Source: Eulemur rufifrons
Taxonomy: Eukaryota > Chordata > Mammalia > Primates > Lemuridae
Assembly: GCF_041146395.1 (NCBI RefSeq)
Contig: NC_091012.1
Span: 14,312,193 to 14,376,192 of the forward strand
Reading direction: 5' to 3'
Length of the DNA: 64,000 nt
Below are positions 25,603-36,601 of this stretch, piece by piece; positions within the stretch are counted from its first letter, which is position 1; each line of letters opens with the position of its first letter. Made by a program: the position numbers and the translations under genes. Below the pieces are notes generated by a model. The model did not search any database. It had not been told where the DNA came from and saw only the letters and a program-made list of their open reading frames with translations.

Positions 25603-26502
25603 CTATAGAAGTGCCAGGAAGTTAGTAAGACTTTTTAAAGAGTATGGTCCTACAATACAGTTAGTGCAGCTAGCATTTAACGTGCCAATATAAAATTTAT
25701 GAGTTTTTTGATCCAATTACACACTAGCTAGAAAAGTTGTCTTAAGTTTTCCCCTACATAGTTTACTCTCAAAAATAACCATAAAAATTCACTTTTTACT
25801 GCTACTCCCAAGAAAACAACATCAGAAAGCTGCACAATAGCTTTCTTCAGAATAGCTAAATTAAGAACATGAAAAACTGATATGAAAAAACTGATATATC
25901 ATTTAATCTGTGCACACTAAAAGAAAGAGAGATGTGTCTCATCCAATTTCCTCTAATATGTCACAATCCATTAAATTTCCCTGTGGACAAAACAAAAGGA
26001 GCACTCTTACCTCACCATTGTTAGAAGTATTCTCACTTTCCCCAACAACGGTTAAAAAAGTCAGAAAGGAAATCTATCAGGCAGATCACAATAAGTACTT
26101 ATGTCAAATCTGATATGTGAGAAGGAGGCATTCAACAGTCTAGTAATTAACATTTCCTTTTGTAAAAGTTGCACGGTTGAAAGCAATTTTCTTTAACTAC
26201 AAATAGCCCCCAAAACATACCTCTGAATCCTGGTAACATCTTCTGTACATCATCCCTGTGAGTTATATCAAGATTTTTAAATAAATTAATGTTTTGTGGA
26301 AAAGAAATGTCTCAGGTGAAATGTATTACATAGCATAGTTATTACCTGTGCCACAGGAGACTCTGCCTAAAGTACCTAATCTGACAGGCAGAAATTATGA
26401 CAAACACATTACCCACATTTATCAGTTCCTGGATCCTTTCCAGCATTGAAGTAAAAAGGAGAAACACTTTAAATGAAGGATACTATTCTGTAAAGGTTTC
26501 AT
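25603..26502. other. No recognisable feature
   Basis: AT-rich unique-looking sequence with no exon or assignable repeat. Confidence 0.4.
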
Positions 26503-26742
26503 GGAGAAATGTCATCTTGGTGAAATTGTTGGGCTCCTTGCCATGAAGAGCTGCAAAGCAGACCTATTCGTGGGACCATTTAGGTGCAGGTCACGGGAAA
26601 TGAGGCCAGGTTCTGAGACAATTTCACCAAGGCACTTCTACAAGCCTGTGGGGGTTACAGTCACAGCAAACCTTCTGCTAGCTATCAGAAATGTTGGAGG
26701 CAAGGGCTGCACCCGTCCAGCAGAGCTGGGCTATGATAAGGA
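26503..26742 (-). repeat. Inverted repeat arm B (copy of XLR-like intron)
   Basis: Reverse complement of the XLR-like intron at 21766-21992 ('gcagacctattcgtgggacc', 'ttaggtgcaggtcacgggaa', 'caagggctgcacccgtccag'). Similarity stops on the right at an old L1. It shows that at least one more copy of the XLR-like locus existed here in minus orientation. Confidence 0.8.
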
Positions 26743-27055
26743 TCCAGTTTCATCCTTTCTCATGTGGGTGTTCAGTCTCCCACACACAATTTATTGAAGA
26801 CACTATTCTTTTCCCATTGTCTATTCTTGCTGGGCTTGTCAGAAACCAGTTAATTGTATATGCTCAGGTTTATGTCTCTTCAATTCTTCCATGTGTCTGT
26901 TTTCATGTGAGCCTACTCTACACATCTCTAACTCAGGAGTACCCGTTTCAGTTTCTAGCTACTGGAACTGCTGGGCTGCCATATATATTTGAAATTCAAG
27001 AATGCAACATCAAGTCTTTCCTGAATTTCCAGCCTCACAGCCTGCTTGGCATATT
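26743..27055 (-). mobile_element. Old L1 ORF2 fragment, minus strand
   Basis: Matches the antisense ORF2 phrase order '..cacacaatttattgaagac..', 'ttcccattgtctattcttg', 'gtatatgctcaggtttatgt'. It is diverged and coding-dead. Confidence 0.75.
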
Positions 27056-27250
27056 TTGTCTCGGCGCCTCCAGCAATGTGTGAGCCAATTCCTTAATTTA
27101 AATCAGGTTACATATACACAGTATTCATATACAAATGCTATACAATACGAAATAGACCTATAAGCTATATATCATTACACACACACACACACACACACGT
27201 ATGTACATATGCTGCTGGTTCTCTATCTCCTTCTCTGTAGAAGCCAGGTT
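27056..27250 (-). repeat. Fragment of LTR-like repeat plus (CA)n
   Basis: 'tgtgtgagccaattcctta', an AT/CA microsatellite (27176-27198) and 'ctgctggttctctatctcct' resemble the reverse complement of the 5' part of the element at 59373-59981. The family is not assigned. Confidence 0.45.
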
Positions 27251-27722
27251 GAGGCAGACGCCCAGCTGATGTTGACAGCCTGAAGCCAGTAATTTCAAGC
27301 ATGAAAACAGAAAACAGAGGCAACGTAAGTAGACACTGAGAATGGGAGGTGAGAAGAAAAAGCGAAGAAGTGAATGGTCTTCAAAGTACATGAGAGGAAT
27401 TTGTAGGAGGAAGGGACGGTACACATCTCCATGTAAGTCTTAAAGAGGGCCAGGTTAGCATGGGGAGATTTTAAGTAGGAGATACAAAAACTAAGTAATA
27501 GTGGCAGGTGGGAGAGAACAGAATGTACCACTGTATGGGAAGTCCATGTAAAATGTGGGGAAGAGACACATGATCTGTGCCATGGGACCCACCAAAACTG
27601 AAAATGAAGAAATGAGGAGGGGTGGCAGGTCAGTGTGGGAAAGCTCTTTAGGGTTGCTAAGGAAATCCTCCTTTTCTCCCACCAGAGCCTCTTGGCCTCT
27701 GCAGCATCCCCCTCCCTCACCC

Positions 27723-27851
27723 TGATGTCAGGCTGGTGCTTTGTGATGTCAAATCCCCTCCCCCCAGGGCTCCCATTGGCTGGGGAGTGGCTTGGTGACC
27801 AAAGAAAGCTCAGGGGCGTGGCCTGGCCGTATCCCTGGGAGGGTATATATA
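27723..27851 (+). promoter_or_regulatory. Core promoter of the CXorf51-like gene: CRE-like, CCAAT, TATA
   Basis: Two TGATGTCA octamers (27723-27730 and 27744-27751) are one base off the palindromic CRE. An inverted CCAAT box (ATTGG, 27775-27779) and a TATATATA box (27844-27851) follow. The spacing predicts transcription starting near 27875-27880, about 25 bases before the ATG. CRE-like sites close to a TATA box are common in genes switched on in round spermatids through CREM; applying that here is inference. The second copy at 50.4 kb keeps the CCAAT box but has lost the TATA box and intact CRE-like octamers. Confidence 0.75.
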
Positions 27852-27902
27852 GGGAGGTCAGGCGGCCTGGGTAGACCTCTGGGAAGCCCTGACACGGTGA
27901 AG

Positions 27903-28367
27903 ATGACCAGAAAACCAGAAGCCTCCAGCACCATCATTGAACAACCAACTACAAATGTCAAAGCAGGAAAAAGGGGGAAGAGGAGGAAGGCCCCTCGTCA
28001 GCACAGGTCCAGAGGCAGCTTCAAGGTAAGTGACCCACCCAAGCTCCTCCCCGCCTTCCCCTCGAGTCCTGCCCCCCAGACTCCCCCCCTGCCCTCACCC
28101 AGCGCAAACCCTCCTCGGCCCACACCCCTTCCCATGCTCCCACCCCACCTCCACCCTCTTCCCCCAAACCAGTGCCCCTCTGTGATCTCCCTGTTGTCCT
28201 TGCAGGTGCCCAGGAAGACGAAAGGACCCCTTCGGGGGACTTTGAAGAGAATAGCTTCTCCAAAAGTGACCACTCCTTCAATGAAACCCAAGGAGAGGAG
28301 AGGGCCAACACCATTGAACCCTTGTCACCAGCTGGAAGAGGGACGCGGTCAAAATGAGCCAGAGTAG
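27903..28367 (+). CDS. CXorf51-like: Small Lys/Arg-rich protein, CXorf51-like, two exons (27903-28025, 28206-28367)
   Basis: Exon 1 encodes 41 residues (MTRKPEASSTIIEQPTTNVK, then a basic run with RRKAPRQHRSRGS). A GTAAGT donor follows AAG, and 'tgtccttgcag' precedes exon 2, which adds 53 residues (from VPRKTKGPLRGT) to a TAG. The 94-residue product has about 25 Lys+Arg and only 7 acidic residues, one Cys and many Pro, with no signal peptide or membrane segment, so a nuclear, nucleic-acid-binding role is inferred. PRQ.RSR, RK.K.PLRG and KPK..RGP in the same order match human CXorf51A/B, an X-linked protein pair of unknown function, as I recall it. The human protein is slightly longer. Promoter, splice sites and poly(A) signal are all intact, so this copy looks functional. 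The intron has no in-frame stop and is a multiple of three. VCX/VCY is a weaker alternative based only on the N-terminal M..KP.AS. Confidence 0.75.
   Translation: MTRKPEASSTIIEQPTTNVKAGKRGKRRKAPRQHRSRGSFKVSDPPKLLPAFPSSPAPQTPPLPSPSANPPRPTPLPMLPPHLHPLPPNQCPSVISLLSLQVPRKTKGPLRGTLKRIASPKVTTPSMKPKERRGPTPLNPCHQLEEGRGQNEPE
28026..28205 (+). other. 180-nt intron of the CXorf51-like gene
   Basis: Begins GTAAGT and ends TTGTCCTTGCAG. It is strongly C-rich (polypyrimidine), exactly 60 codons long and free of in-frame stops. If retained, it would insert a Pro-rich stretch (around PPRPTPLPMLPPHLHPLPP) and give a 154-residue protein. Confidence 0.8.
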
Positions 28368-28546
28368 GCCCCAGAGAGCGGGGAGAGCTCCACCACCTCC
28401 AGTGTCACCCTCAGCAGCCAGTAACTTCGGAGTGCGGCCAGCGACCTCAGAGCTATCTGTGAAGTCTCCAGGGGTCTGGCTGCCGGGACATGGCCAAGCG
28501 TGTGGACGAGGAATCTGTCACTAACCGGGTACACCGTGGCGATGAG

Positions 28547-28552
28547 AATAAA
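28547..28552 (+). terminator. Poly(A) signal AATAAA of the CXorf51-like gene
   Basis: AATAAA lies 180 bases after the stop codon. GT-rich sequence ('gtctgtctgcgtgttctgtg') starts about 20 bases downstream, as expected for cleavage near 28565-28572. This element is absent from the second gene copy. Confidence 0.85.
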
Positions 28553-28572
28553 ATCAACCACTTGTGAAATGA

Positions 28573-30280
28573 GGTCTGTCTGCGTGTTCTGTGATGGGGG
28601 GGTGTGTGGGAAGGGAGGGGGTGGGTCCTGTGGGGTTGGCGTCAGACCATCTGGTCCACGGGGAGCCAGATACGGAGGATAAACACTGGGGCAGGGCTGA
28701 GCACTGGACACAAACTTCCTCAACAATGTGACACGGCTTCTTGTGAGGTTTCTTGCTTCGTGGGAGCCTGGTAACACTTAAACCAAGTACCAAGAACTGG
28801 AGTCTATCTACCTATGTGTGATTGCTAACATAACTATTGTAAACCAGTAGCATTGTTTAAATCATTCCTTCAAGAGAAAAAAATATATATATGTATATAC
28901 AATTAAGGAAAGAGAAAAAATTCAAAGCAGAGTAGAACTCGTCTACTTGATTGAAGATGTTGATTTTTACAACAGAGGAGAGGTAGTACATTTCACATTT
29001 CCATAGGGTGGAAACACAGTTCTCTTCTAACACACATATATAATCATTTATTTTAGCAACCAACATGTTTACTGTTGAAGCACAGTTTAGAGGCAAAAGG
29101 AGAAAGGGAATTATCACTTTAAAAGGAATGAAAGACACTATCATCGTGATTCCATTTCCAGTTATTAATAACTGATAGAGTAATGCATGTCCCTTAATCT
29201 TATGACTAGCATCTGAAACTTTTATGTCCTTATGCAGATATGACATAAGGAGGGCTTGAGGTGGAAAGCACTCATTCTACAAGCATTTTCCACTTGTTTC
29301 TACTCATTTCAACGATAGGTTGAAAGATGTCCTAGTTACTGCCAGTTTTGAAGAAATGGTAGCCTCATTTGTGAAATAGTATATGGGTTATGCTGCAGCC
29401 CTTCCCTTGGTGAAGTCAGGGATTCCATTCATTAACCAGGGAATGGATTTCAGAGCTTTGTGTATTTAACTTATAACCGCCTCCCATGAAACTCTGTAAA
29501 ACCTAGGACACTGCACCACAGAAACAGGCTGTTAGCACACGCCATAAACACTGTCTTATGTACTATCTCATATTCCTTGTATATTTCTTATATGGAGATG
29601 CCAATGATCTAACGAGCATGCTGGGTAGAACGGAAAGCCTGTTTACTTGCAACGTCTGCACTAACCCTGAACAGTAAGTATTTGTATGTTATCGATGGGG
29701 AACAAGTAAGTCAGAAGAACAAATTCCTCTTCTCTTTTAGGGAAGTGCTTTGGCCATGGTTGTGCATTTCTTTCCAAAGGTAAATTAGTGAACTTTCTGC
29801 TACGTTTTTTTTTTTTTTCTTTTTCATAATGAAGACTTAAAAACTGAAATGAACTGGGTTGTTTCTGTGGTCAATTTTTGGACAGGTGTACATTAGGGAG
29901 CAATTTTGCAGAGTGTGTTTAAAAATCAATTTCAGGGATTAATTGAGATAGGGGCACCTTACTTTCATGCAATGACATTTCCATTAAAACTCTGTATGTC
30001 AAAACAGTATATGACAATTCTTTTGGTATGTAAAACATTATACATGGTTCTTGATGTCATTTGATACGTTTCTCTCTTTATTGTGGTCACATAAGAAAAC
30101 CAAATAATACTCAATTCAAATGTGCTCTTCCCTTTTCTCCAGTGTAAAATATCCTATTGAAAATATTAAGGTATTTTTATTAATAATAACTGTCTGGCGT
30201 ATGATATCTCCTAGATGAAATTATTTTCTAAAATGATTTTTAGCATATTAAATTTGGTAACTTGAAAACATATTTCTTTT
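28573..30280. other. No recognisable gene
   Basis: Mostly AT-rich sequence. A 129-codon minus-strand open frame (28857-29246) has no motif and a low-complexity C-terminus (YIYIFF). No repeat family could be assigned. Confidence 0.4.
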
Positions 30281-30281
30281 A

Positions 30282-31130
30282 TTTTTTTTTTCAAACTGTT
30301 AGGCGGGGTGCAAATGTTTTTGTTACATGGATACCTTGTATAATGCTTAAGTCAGGGCTTGTAGTGTGCCCATCACAACAGTGTTCGTTACACCCAACAG
30401 GTCAGATTTTACCCCTCACCCCCTCCCAACCTCCCCCCTTCTTGGTTTCCAATGTCCTTTCCATCTCTCTGTGCCTGTGTGTGCCCATTGTTTAGATCCC
30501 AAATTTTAGAGAGTACATGTGGTGTTTGTTTTTCCGTTAAGATACTTCACGTACGTTAATGGCCTCCAGCTCCATCCAAGTTGCTGCAAAAGACATTACT
30601 TCATTCCTTTTGTGGCTGAGTAGTACTCCATGGCGTCTATAAACCACATTTTCTTTAACCGCTCGTGAATTGGGATGGGCACTTAGGTTGATTCCATATC
30701 GTTGCAATTGTACTGCAATAAACATTCGAGTGCAGGTGTCTTTTTGATAAAATGATTTCTTTTCCTTTGGGTAGAGACCCAGGAGTGGGATTTCTGGGTC
30801 AAATGGTAAGTCTACATTTATTTCTTTGAGGAATCTCCATACTGTTTCCATTGCGGTTGTACTAATTTGCAGTCCCACCGAAAGTGTATGAGCATTCCTT
30901 TTTCTGCATCCATGCCAACATCTATTGTTTTCTACCTGTTTAATAATGGCCCTTCTGAAGGGCCAAGGTGGTGTCTAGTTGTGGTTTTCATTTCCGTGAG
31001 GATTATTGACGTTGAACATTTTGTCATATGTTTGCTTGTCATTCGTCTATCCTCTTTTGAAAAACTTCTGTTCATGTTCAACACCTTTTGACTGGTGTTG
31101 TTTTCTTCTTGTGGATTCGTTTGAATTCTT
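30282..31130 (-). mobile_element. Old primate-type L1 3' end, minus strand
   Basis: A T-run, then an L1 3' UTR of a different subfamily ('ttgttacatggataccttg', 'caggtcagattttacccct'), then ORF2 C-terminal sequence (minus-strand peptide FDPEIPLLGLYPKEKKSFYQ). It is coding-dead. Confidence 0.85.
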
Positions 31131-31149
31131 TAGTGGGTGAATATCTGGA

Positions 31150-31375
31150 ACTTTCTCAACTTCTATGGCTGAAACTGTATGTCCCTTGCTCCTTGCTTTC
31201 CCACTTACCCCTCACCCAGCCCCTGGCAGTCCCCATTCTACTTTCTGCTTGTATGAATTTGACTATTTTATTACCTCATTAAAGTGGAAGCATGCAGTAT
31301 GTCTCCTTCTGGACCGACTATCGGTTTGTTTCACCTAGCACCATATTGTCTAATCCAGCCACGATGGAGGAGTGT
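31150..31375 (-). mobile_element. Old L1 3' UTR/ORF2 fragment, minus strand
   Basis: 'ccagcccctggcagtcccca' and 'tgcagtatgtctccttctgg' match the antisense order found in L1M elements (also present at 51.9-52.0 kb). Short and diverged. Confidence 0.6.
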
Positions 31376-34300
31376 TTTTTGACAGTTCCACAACCTGAGA
31401 GGTTCTTGAAACTTGTGAAACGTACACATTGCAGAGACGAATATAAAGGGCCCCATGTATTGATCACCTAGCTCCAACAACTGTCCAAAGGCAGCTCAAT
31501 CTGTTTTATGTATTGCCTTCTCCAAATCTGATGTGGTGCCCGGGCCCACTCGATTATTTTAAAGCAAATACTTGACTTTTTAAGTCAATTTGGCTTGCGT
31601 GTGTTTGACAATGTGCCTCAAGTCATATAGTTTTCAATATTATTTTTTTGTAATTACAAGGGTGATCCAAGATTGTGTAAAACATATTCCAACCTTATAG
31701 GGGCACGTGATGCAGAGGGTAACAGTCTCTGTCACCTCACTGATAACTTTATCAGCAATTTAATATATGCTATCAGTGGGTCCCTTTCCCCCAGTCTGCA
31801 CGCTAACATGCACCTCGAGACCACATGAGGGAGCTTATGTTGCTCTCTAGCCTTGTTCACTTAACCGTGCAGCCAGATGATGATTCCATCACAGGACTGA
31901 CAGTAAGAATAAACTAAGCCCATAGGCATGTCTACACCTTCGGTGCTTGAGACAGCACTAGCAGTCCTCCCCATTCAGGAATCTCATGCATAAACCCTTA
32001 CCTGCCGATCTGTTGTCCTTCCTCTTTATACCTGATGTGACTGAAATTCAGGTAGCTCCACGATCACCTTTACAAAGTCTTAATTTTGAGGAGCAACAAT
32101 GAGGCACTATAAGGTAAAGGTAGGTATTGAAATTAATATTTCACTTAAGCCTGTTTCAAATGATTCAGAAAGACAATACTGCACTGTTGGTATTTTCAAA
32201 AACCCTTGCCCTGGATTTAGTATTAAGTTTACCTCTTCCCCCTTTTTATTCATTTTATATGTTCATACCATTGTGTGATTAGACTCTTCATTTTCTTATC
32301 CCATAGATGTTATTATGGCACTTCCCACTATGCACGATCCTATCATTCCTTAGAAGTAAATGATCCCATTTTCCTCACGAAAAATTAAACATATCAGTTG
32401 GTACCTTTTGCGGGTCAAAATTTATCTGCTACGTTAGACATTTAAACAAACAACTGCGCACGATATTCTGCACTTGAGACTTGTCACTCAAGGTCAGGAC
32501 AGAGAGTTGCTAATTTGCATATTTTGTAGACTACAGGGAGGCGGAGATCCTCACCTTGAGGAGTGTTTTTACTGTCTGCTTTGTTGGGGACCTTTCGGTA
32601 TTTTGATAGAAGTTGGTTCTTAGGAGGTCACTGTCTTCAACTCAAGCTTAGCATAGTAGGAAATCTCAGGAAGACACAAGCCATTCTGAGGTCACAGGCC
32701 TGGCTCGGTGACTCCCGGCTTCATGGCCTTTGTGTGAGGAGGAAGACTGGGGAGACAGGAGCCCGATGCCTCCCATTTCTGCCACACTGACCCTCAGGAT
32801 GGTCCTGTGACCTAGGTAGTGTCATCACTGTGTTTCACAATGAAATGAGAACAAATCTGTTTTAAGGGACACAGACGTAGGAATTGAGGGTTCCAGATTG
32901 GGAAGCCTTACTACCTAATTGGTGTCAATGTGTTTTGGATGAGCAGCACTGAGAGGATCCTCATTGATCTGGGCAAAAATGCTACTGGCTGCCTGGTTCA
33001 ACCTGACGTCTCAGAACATTTGTAGTCTGGGTGCAATAAAGGGGCTGTGTGCACAGACGCCAGGGCAGCCTTGATCTCCTCTCACTGCTTAGACAGGGAT
33101 GAAGGTGTTTTGCAGCTTCAAACGGATAAGCTTTATTTAGATATCTGCACAAAACTAGTAACCTGGCCATTCAAATGTTGACGGATTTTGACACAGTAAA
33201 TTCTGCATAGAAGAAATCTCATGGGTATTTGTTAGCTGGTCACCAGCGTAAAATTTCAGGTGTATAAAAATTGGAGTCAAAGCTCGGTGGCACTATATCA
33301 CCTTCGCGTAGCCCTAGGCCCTGTGAGAGTTTGAAGAGCACAGCCCTGCTCTGGACTCTCCCTTAGGCCATGAGCTATAGCGTACCCTTCCTCAGGTCCC
33401 CAGTGTGTTGCGTGATAGATGCAATGTGACAACATCATGCTTTCTGCTGTATCCCCTGGGGCCCCAGTGTCATGTCACCTTCCATCCACATAGGATTAAG
33501 GATCCTTCTGCCATGAAAGAGCTACAGGCCGTCACCAACCACTGTGTTTGCAAAGCCTTCTTGCCTTCACACCCCAATGTCTGAGTTTGTCTCTGCTAAA
33601 GTCTCACACAATTGGGGGTAAGGCATTCTTTTAATTAGGAGCCCTGGTGTCAAGAAAGGACTTAATCCTCCCACACGGGGCTGCTAACTCCTCATCCAAT
33701 GGATGGTTTTCCTCTGTGGTGCCATCACAGGATAAATGGTCAGCTGCCTGTGCGCCACAGACACTGAGAGACTGCGATGAGGGGAAGGTTGTGCTCACGG
33801 ACACTGACTCCTTTGTATAGGGCAAGCATATATGATACATAATGAAATAATGAGAAAACTCAGAGACCAACTAACATGTACTACATCCATCTTCAGTAAA
33901 AGAAATGTTGAATAAAATACAAAATAGTGATGGTTTTTATTCCTCAAAGGTAAAATAATATACTCGTGAGAATTAAGTGCACAGAAAACACCCTGGAGTA
34001 TTTATTTCACGTCTGTACCTATTGGCAAAAGTTCTCAAATGAGGGACGTCTTAGGATTTTGACATCATACTGAAGACACATATTCCAACACATACTTTAG
34101 ATTAAGGGGAAAATCTTTTACAAAAGTCAGGAAGTAAATTGACCCTGAGAATTAAATATTTATTCATGGTGGAGGCCTCAGTTCTTCCTACATAAGATGT
34201 CAGAGTTTGGAAAATAGAATATGAGTGCACTTGTTTTTAAAAATTTGGAAAAAAAATTTAAATGACATGAAGAGTGTGTTCAGGGGCCAGAATAAAAATT

Positions 34301-34870
34301 GTCAACATGCAGAAACTCGGGAGAAAGTCACTCCTCTTATCTAAGTGAGAGTGGATTTTTGAACAGCATGAAAGCAATTTGAGGAACTCAGCAAAAGATC
34401 ACATTTAACTGACTTATTCATATCAAATTCGGAAGCAACTTCAGGCTCATTAAACGCAAGACGTACAATTGAAGATTGCATATTTCATGTGTAAAACCAT
34501 CAATCACATTATAAAAGACAAAGGGAGAGAATTAATTTTTCTCATATTTAGATGATAGAAAAGCAACTCTGCATAAGCTAACTGAACATTACACTTTAAA
34601 AAAATTCTGTCTCTACAGAAAGTTATAAAATATTGAACCATAGGTCATTAGGCATATACACATTAATTAAATACTTTTACTTATGCTAGGGGCAGGTATG
34701 ATTTATCAATTACAGTGGACACAAATCAATTAAATGAAATTTTGAATTTTTTTTGTGAAAGTGAAATTTTCACAAATCTATGCCTCACAAGTGACATTTA
34801 TATATCTTATTCTGTGGCCTTAATGATTTTTGGCAGTGTAACTTCTTCTGGGGCACAAACTTGGATACCC
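31376..34870. other. No recognisable gene
   Basis: About 3.5 kb. The first 250 bp may be further old L1-type repeat. The 32.5-33.9 kb part has higher GC content and looks unique, with only short open frames and no supported splice pairs. Confidence 0.4.
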
Positions 34871-34876
34871 TTTATT
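34871..34876 (-). terminator. Candidate poly(A) signal for the minus-strand XLR-like gene
   Basis: AATAAA on the minus strand, about 127 bases past the TAA at 35003. The position is plausible for a short 3' UTR, but no other evidence supports its use. Confidence 0.4.
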
Positions 34877-35002
34877 AAGTCCTGTAAATCCGCAGAACAT
34901 ATTTCCTCTGGAGTTTTATGGCATTAGAATCGGTTTTGTAACTTACTAATTTTGCACAAAAGAGTGTACATAGAATAGATTTTATCTTCTTTAACGTTTT
35001 TC

Positions 35003-35652
35003 TTAAGGAAGAACAGTGTATCCTTCCATACTTGTGATTTCTGCCATTTGAGACTGACACAGATCCACTGAGGCCAAATGTAAAGGTGAATCATCTTTAT
35101 TGCTAAAAGCTAGTTGACAGTGCTAGGGAAACAAAGTCCCCAACGCTATCAAGAGGCTGAAATCCTGAAGCATACAACTTTGGAACATCTGCTATTCACA
35201 GAACTCTTTAGCTTTTACTTGAATTTTAACAGAAATGGGGTCTGGCGCTGAACAAACACATGAACAAAGAACCTGTAGTAATTGAAACTAGACTTTTTAG
35301 GCCACATTGGCTTCATGTAGCTCATTTTATGACTGTATCCTATCACACAGGTTCAGCTTCGTTTTTCAAAGTGTCATCAGAATAACAGGGACTGTAGAAT
35401 CATATGAACACTGGCCACTTCTTCCCACTGCTGTTACAGGAAGAAATATTAATCATTTGTTTCGTCTTTATTTACTATGAAAAATTCAGCCAATACAATA
35501 GCTTAGTGCTTAATCAATCCTTAGTTTTGAGTTTCAGATACATTACTTACAGTTTCCATCATCAGTTTTGTTTGCAACGTGGCAAATTCTTTTCTAAGTT
35601 CACTTCCTTCACCAATAAGATTTCCATGATCCTCCTCCAGGTCCTCGACACT
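35003..35652 (-). CDS. SYCP3/XLR-like gene, last two coding exons (35652-35551, 35053-35003)
   Basis: On the minus strand, 'tgttgttttag' opens a 102-nt exon encoding SVEDLEEDHGNLIGEG and then SELRKEFATLQTKLMMET, ending at a perfect GTAAGT donor. This matches the SYCP3 exon SMEELEKNHDNLL...EFKKEMAMLQKKIMMET almost residue for residue in pattern. A 497-nt intron follows. 'tgtgtcag' then opens the last exon, SQMAEITSMEGYTVLP and TAA, comparable with the SYCP3 end QEMASVRKSLQSMLF. Both exons are phase 0 and open. This is the C-terminal coiled-coil part of the Cor1/Xlr/Xmr domain. No upstream exon was found between 35.65 and 41 kb, where several L1s have inserted, so whether a complete gene exists is unclear. 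Confidence 0.8.
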
Positions 35653-36601
35653 CTAAAACAACAAGCCTAGTTCACTTCTAAACCACCACGTTTCATTACG
35701 TTATAAATACGTACAGACACATTCCAAAAGAAGTACAGTTTAAACTTCAAATGATGGTCATTATTTATTCCAAATAAAACACATACTGAGTACTGCATGA
35801 ACACCAAAATACCCACTGCATAAACATAGAAATGAGTGACTTGAGCAAAATATTAGTATAATAGGAGGTACAACGCTAACACACCTTACATGAAACAATA
35901 AGACAATGAACTTTTGAGGCCAAGGTGGAGCAAAGAACAGAACAAGAGCTAAGTTCCCTATCGATCCATGCCATAATGGTTAAATCCCTGAGTAAGTTTC
36001 CAAAACACCGGGTATTAAAATATTTATCATCCCTAATGGTCAACAGAACATGATTTCCTTAAAGGCAATATTCTGACCTGTAGTACGACCTCTTCAAGTT
36101 ATTAAAAAAAAAATTTGTGATTTTAATCATTACTCCTCATGCCACAGACAGTGAAATAGTGCATCCTACATAAAACAAAGTGTGTCGAGTGCTGTGATGG
36201 GATTAAAAGATAAATACACAATCTCTTCCCTATTCCGGGGACAGGAGCAAACACATAAATAGAAATCACAGAAAAGTTGCATAATAGGAATGGAAGGTCA
36301 ACTTGCTGGAACTATGCAGTAAAAAAGTGGAGGTTAATAGCTGCTTAGTCGGAAAAGGCATGAGATTTCGACCGGAGAAGAAAAACGAGTCGTAGCTACT
36401 GTGGAGGAAGAGCACAGGAAATCATGGGGTGATGGCGAGCTGCGACAGAGAGCGATGTCTACCTGGGGGACGAAAGAAAGAACACAGCCAATGAAGTTTC
36501 AAAAGGGGTCATCTAACGGCGGCCGGGGGGAGCTGGTCTGTGAATATCTAAGAATTCAGGAGGGGAAGCTACTGGCAGGCTGGGAAGAGTCAAGGGTTAT
36601 A
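35653..36601. other. No recognisable exon
   Basis: Inspected for the preceding SYCP3/XLR exon (…QLYEQF.K) on the minus strand; none seen. The 36.2-36.6 kb part has the look of an old dispersed repeat ('gtgtgtcgagtgctgtgatg'), family not assigned. Confidence 0.4.

Larger units (their letters stand above)
27270..28495 (+). repeat. Segmental duplication unit A (carries the CXorf51-like gene)
   Basis: About 1.2 kb matching 49943-51155 in the same orientation, from 'gacagcctgaagccagtaat' to 'ggctgccgggacatg'. The duplicate includes promoter, both exons, the intron and part of the 3' UTR. The copies lie about 22.7 kb apart and differ by many substitutions and small indels, so the duplication is not recent. 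Confidence 0.9.

Noticed and set aside
27792..27902. In-frame open sequence upstream of the ATG at 27903, which would extend the CXorf51-like protein at its N-terminus
   Set aside because: It includes the TATA box at 27844-27851 and the predicted transcription start, so it should not be in the mRNA. The ATG at 27903 is the first after the predicted start.
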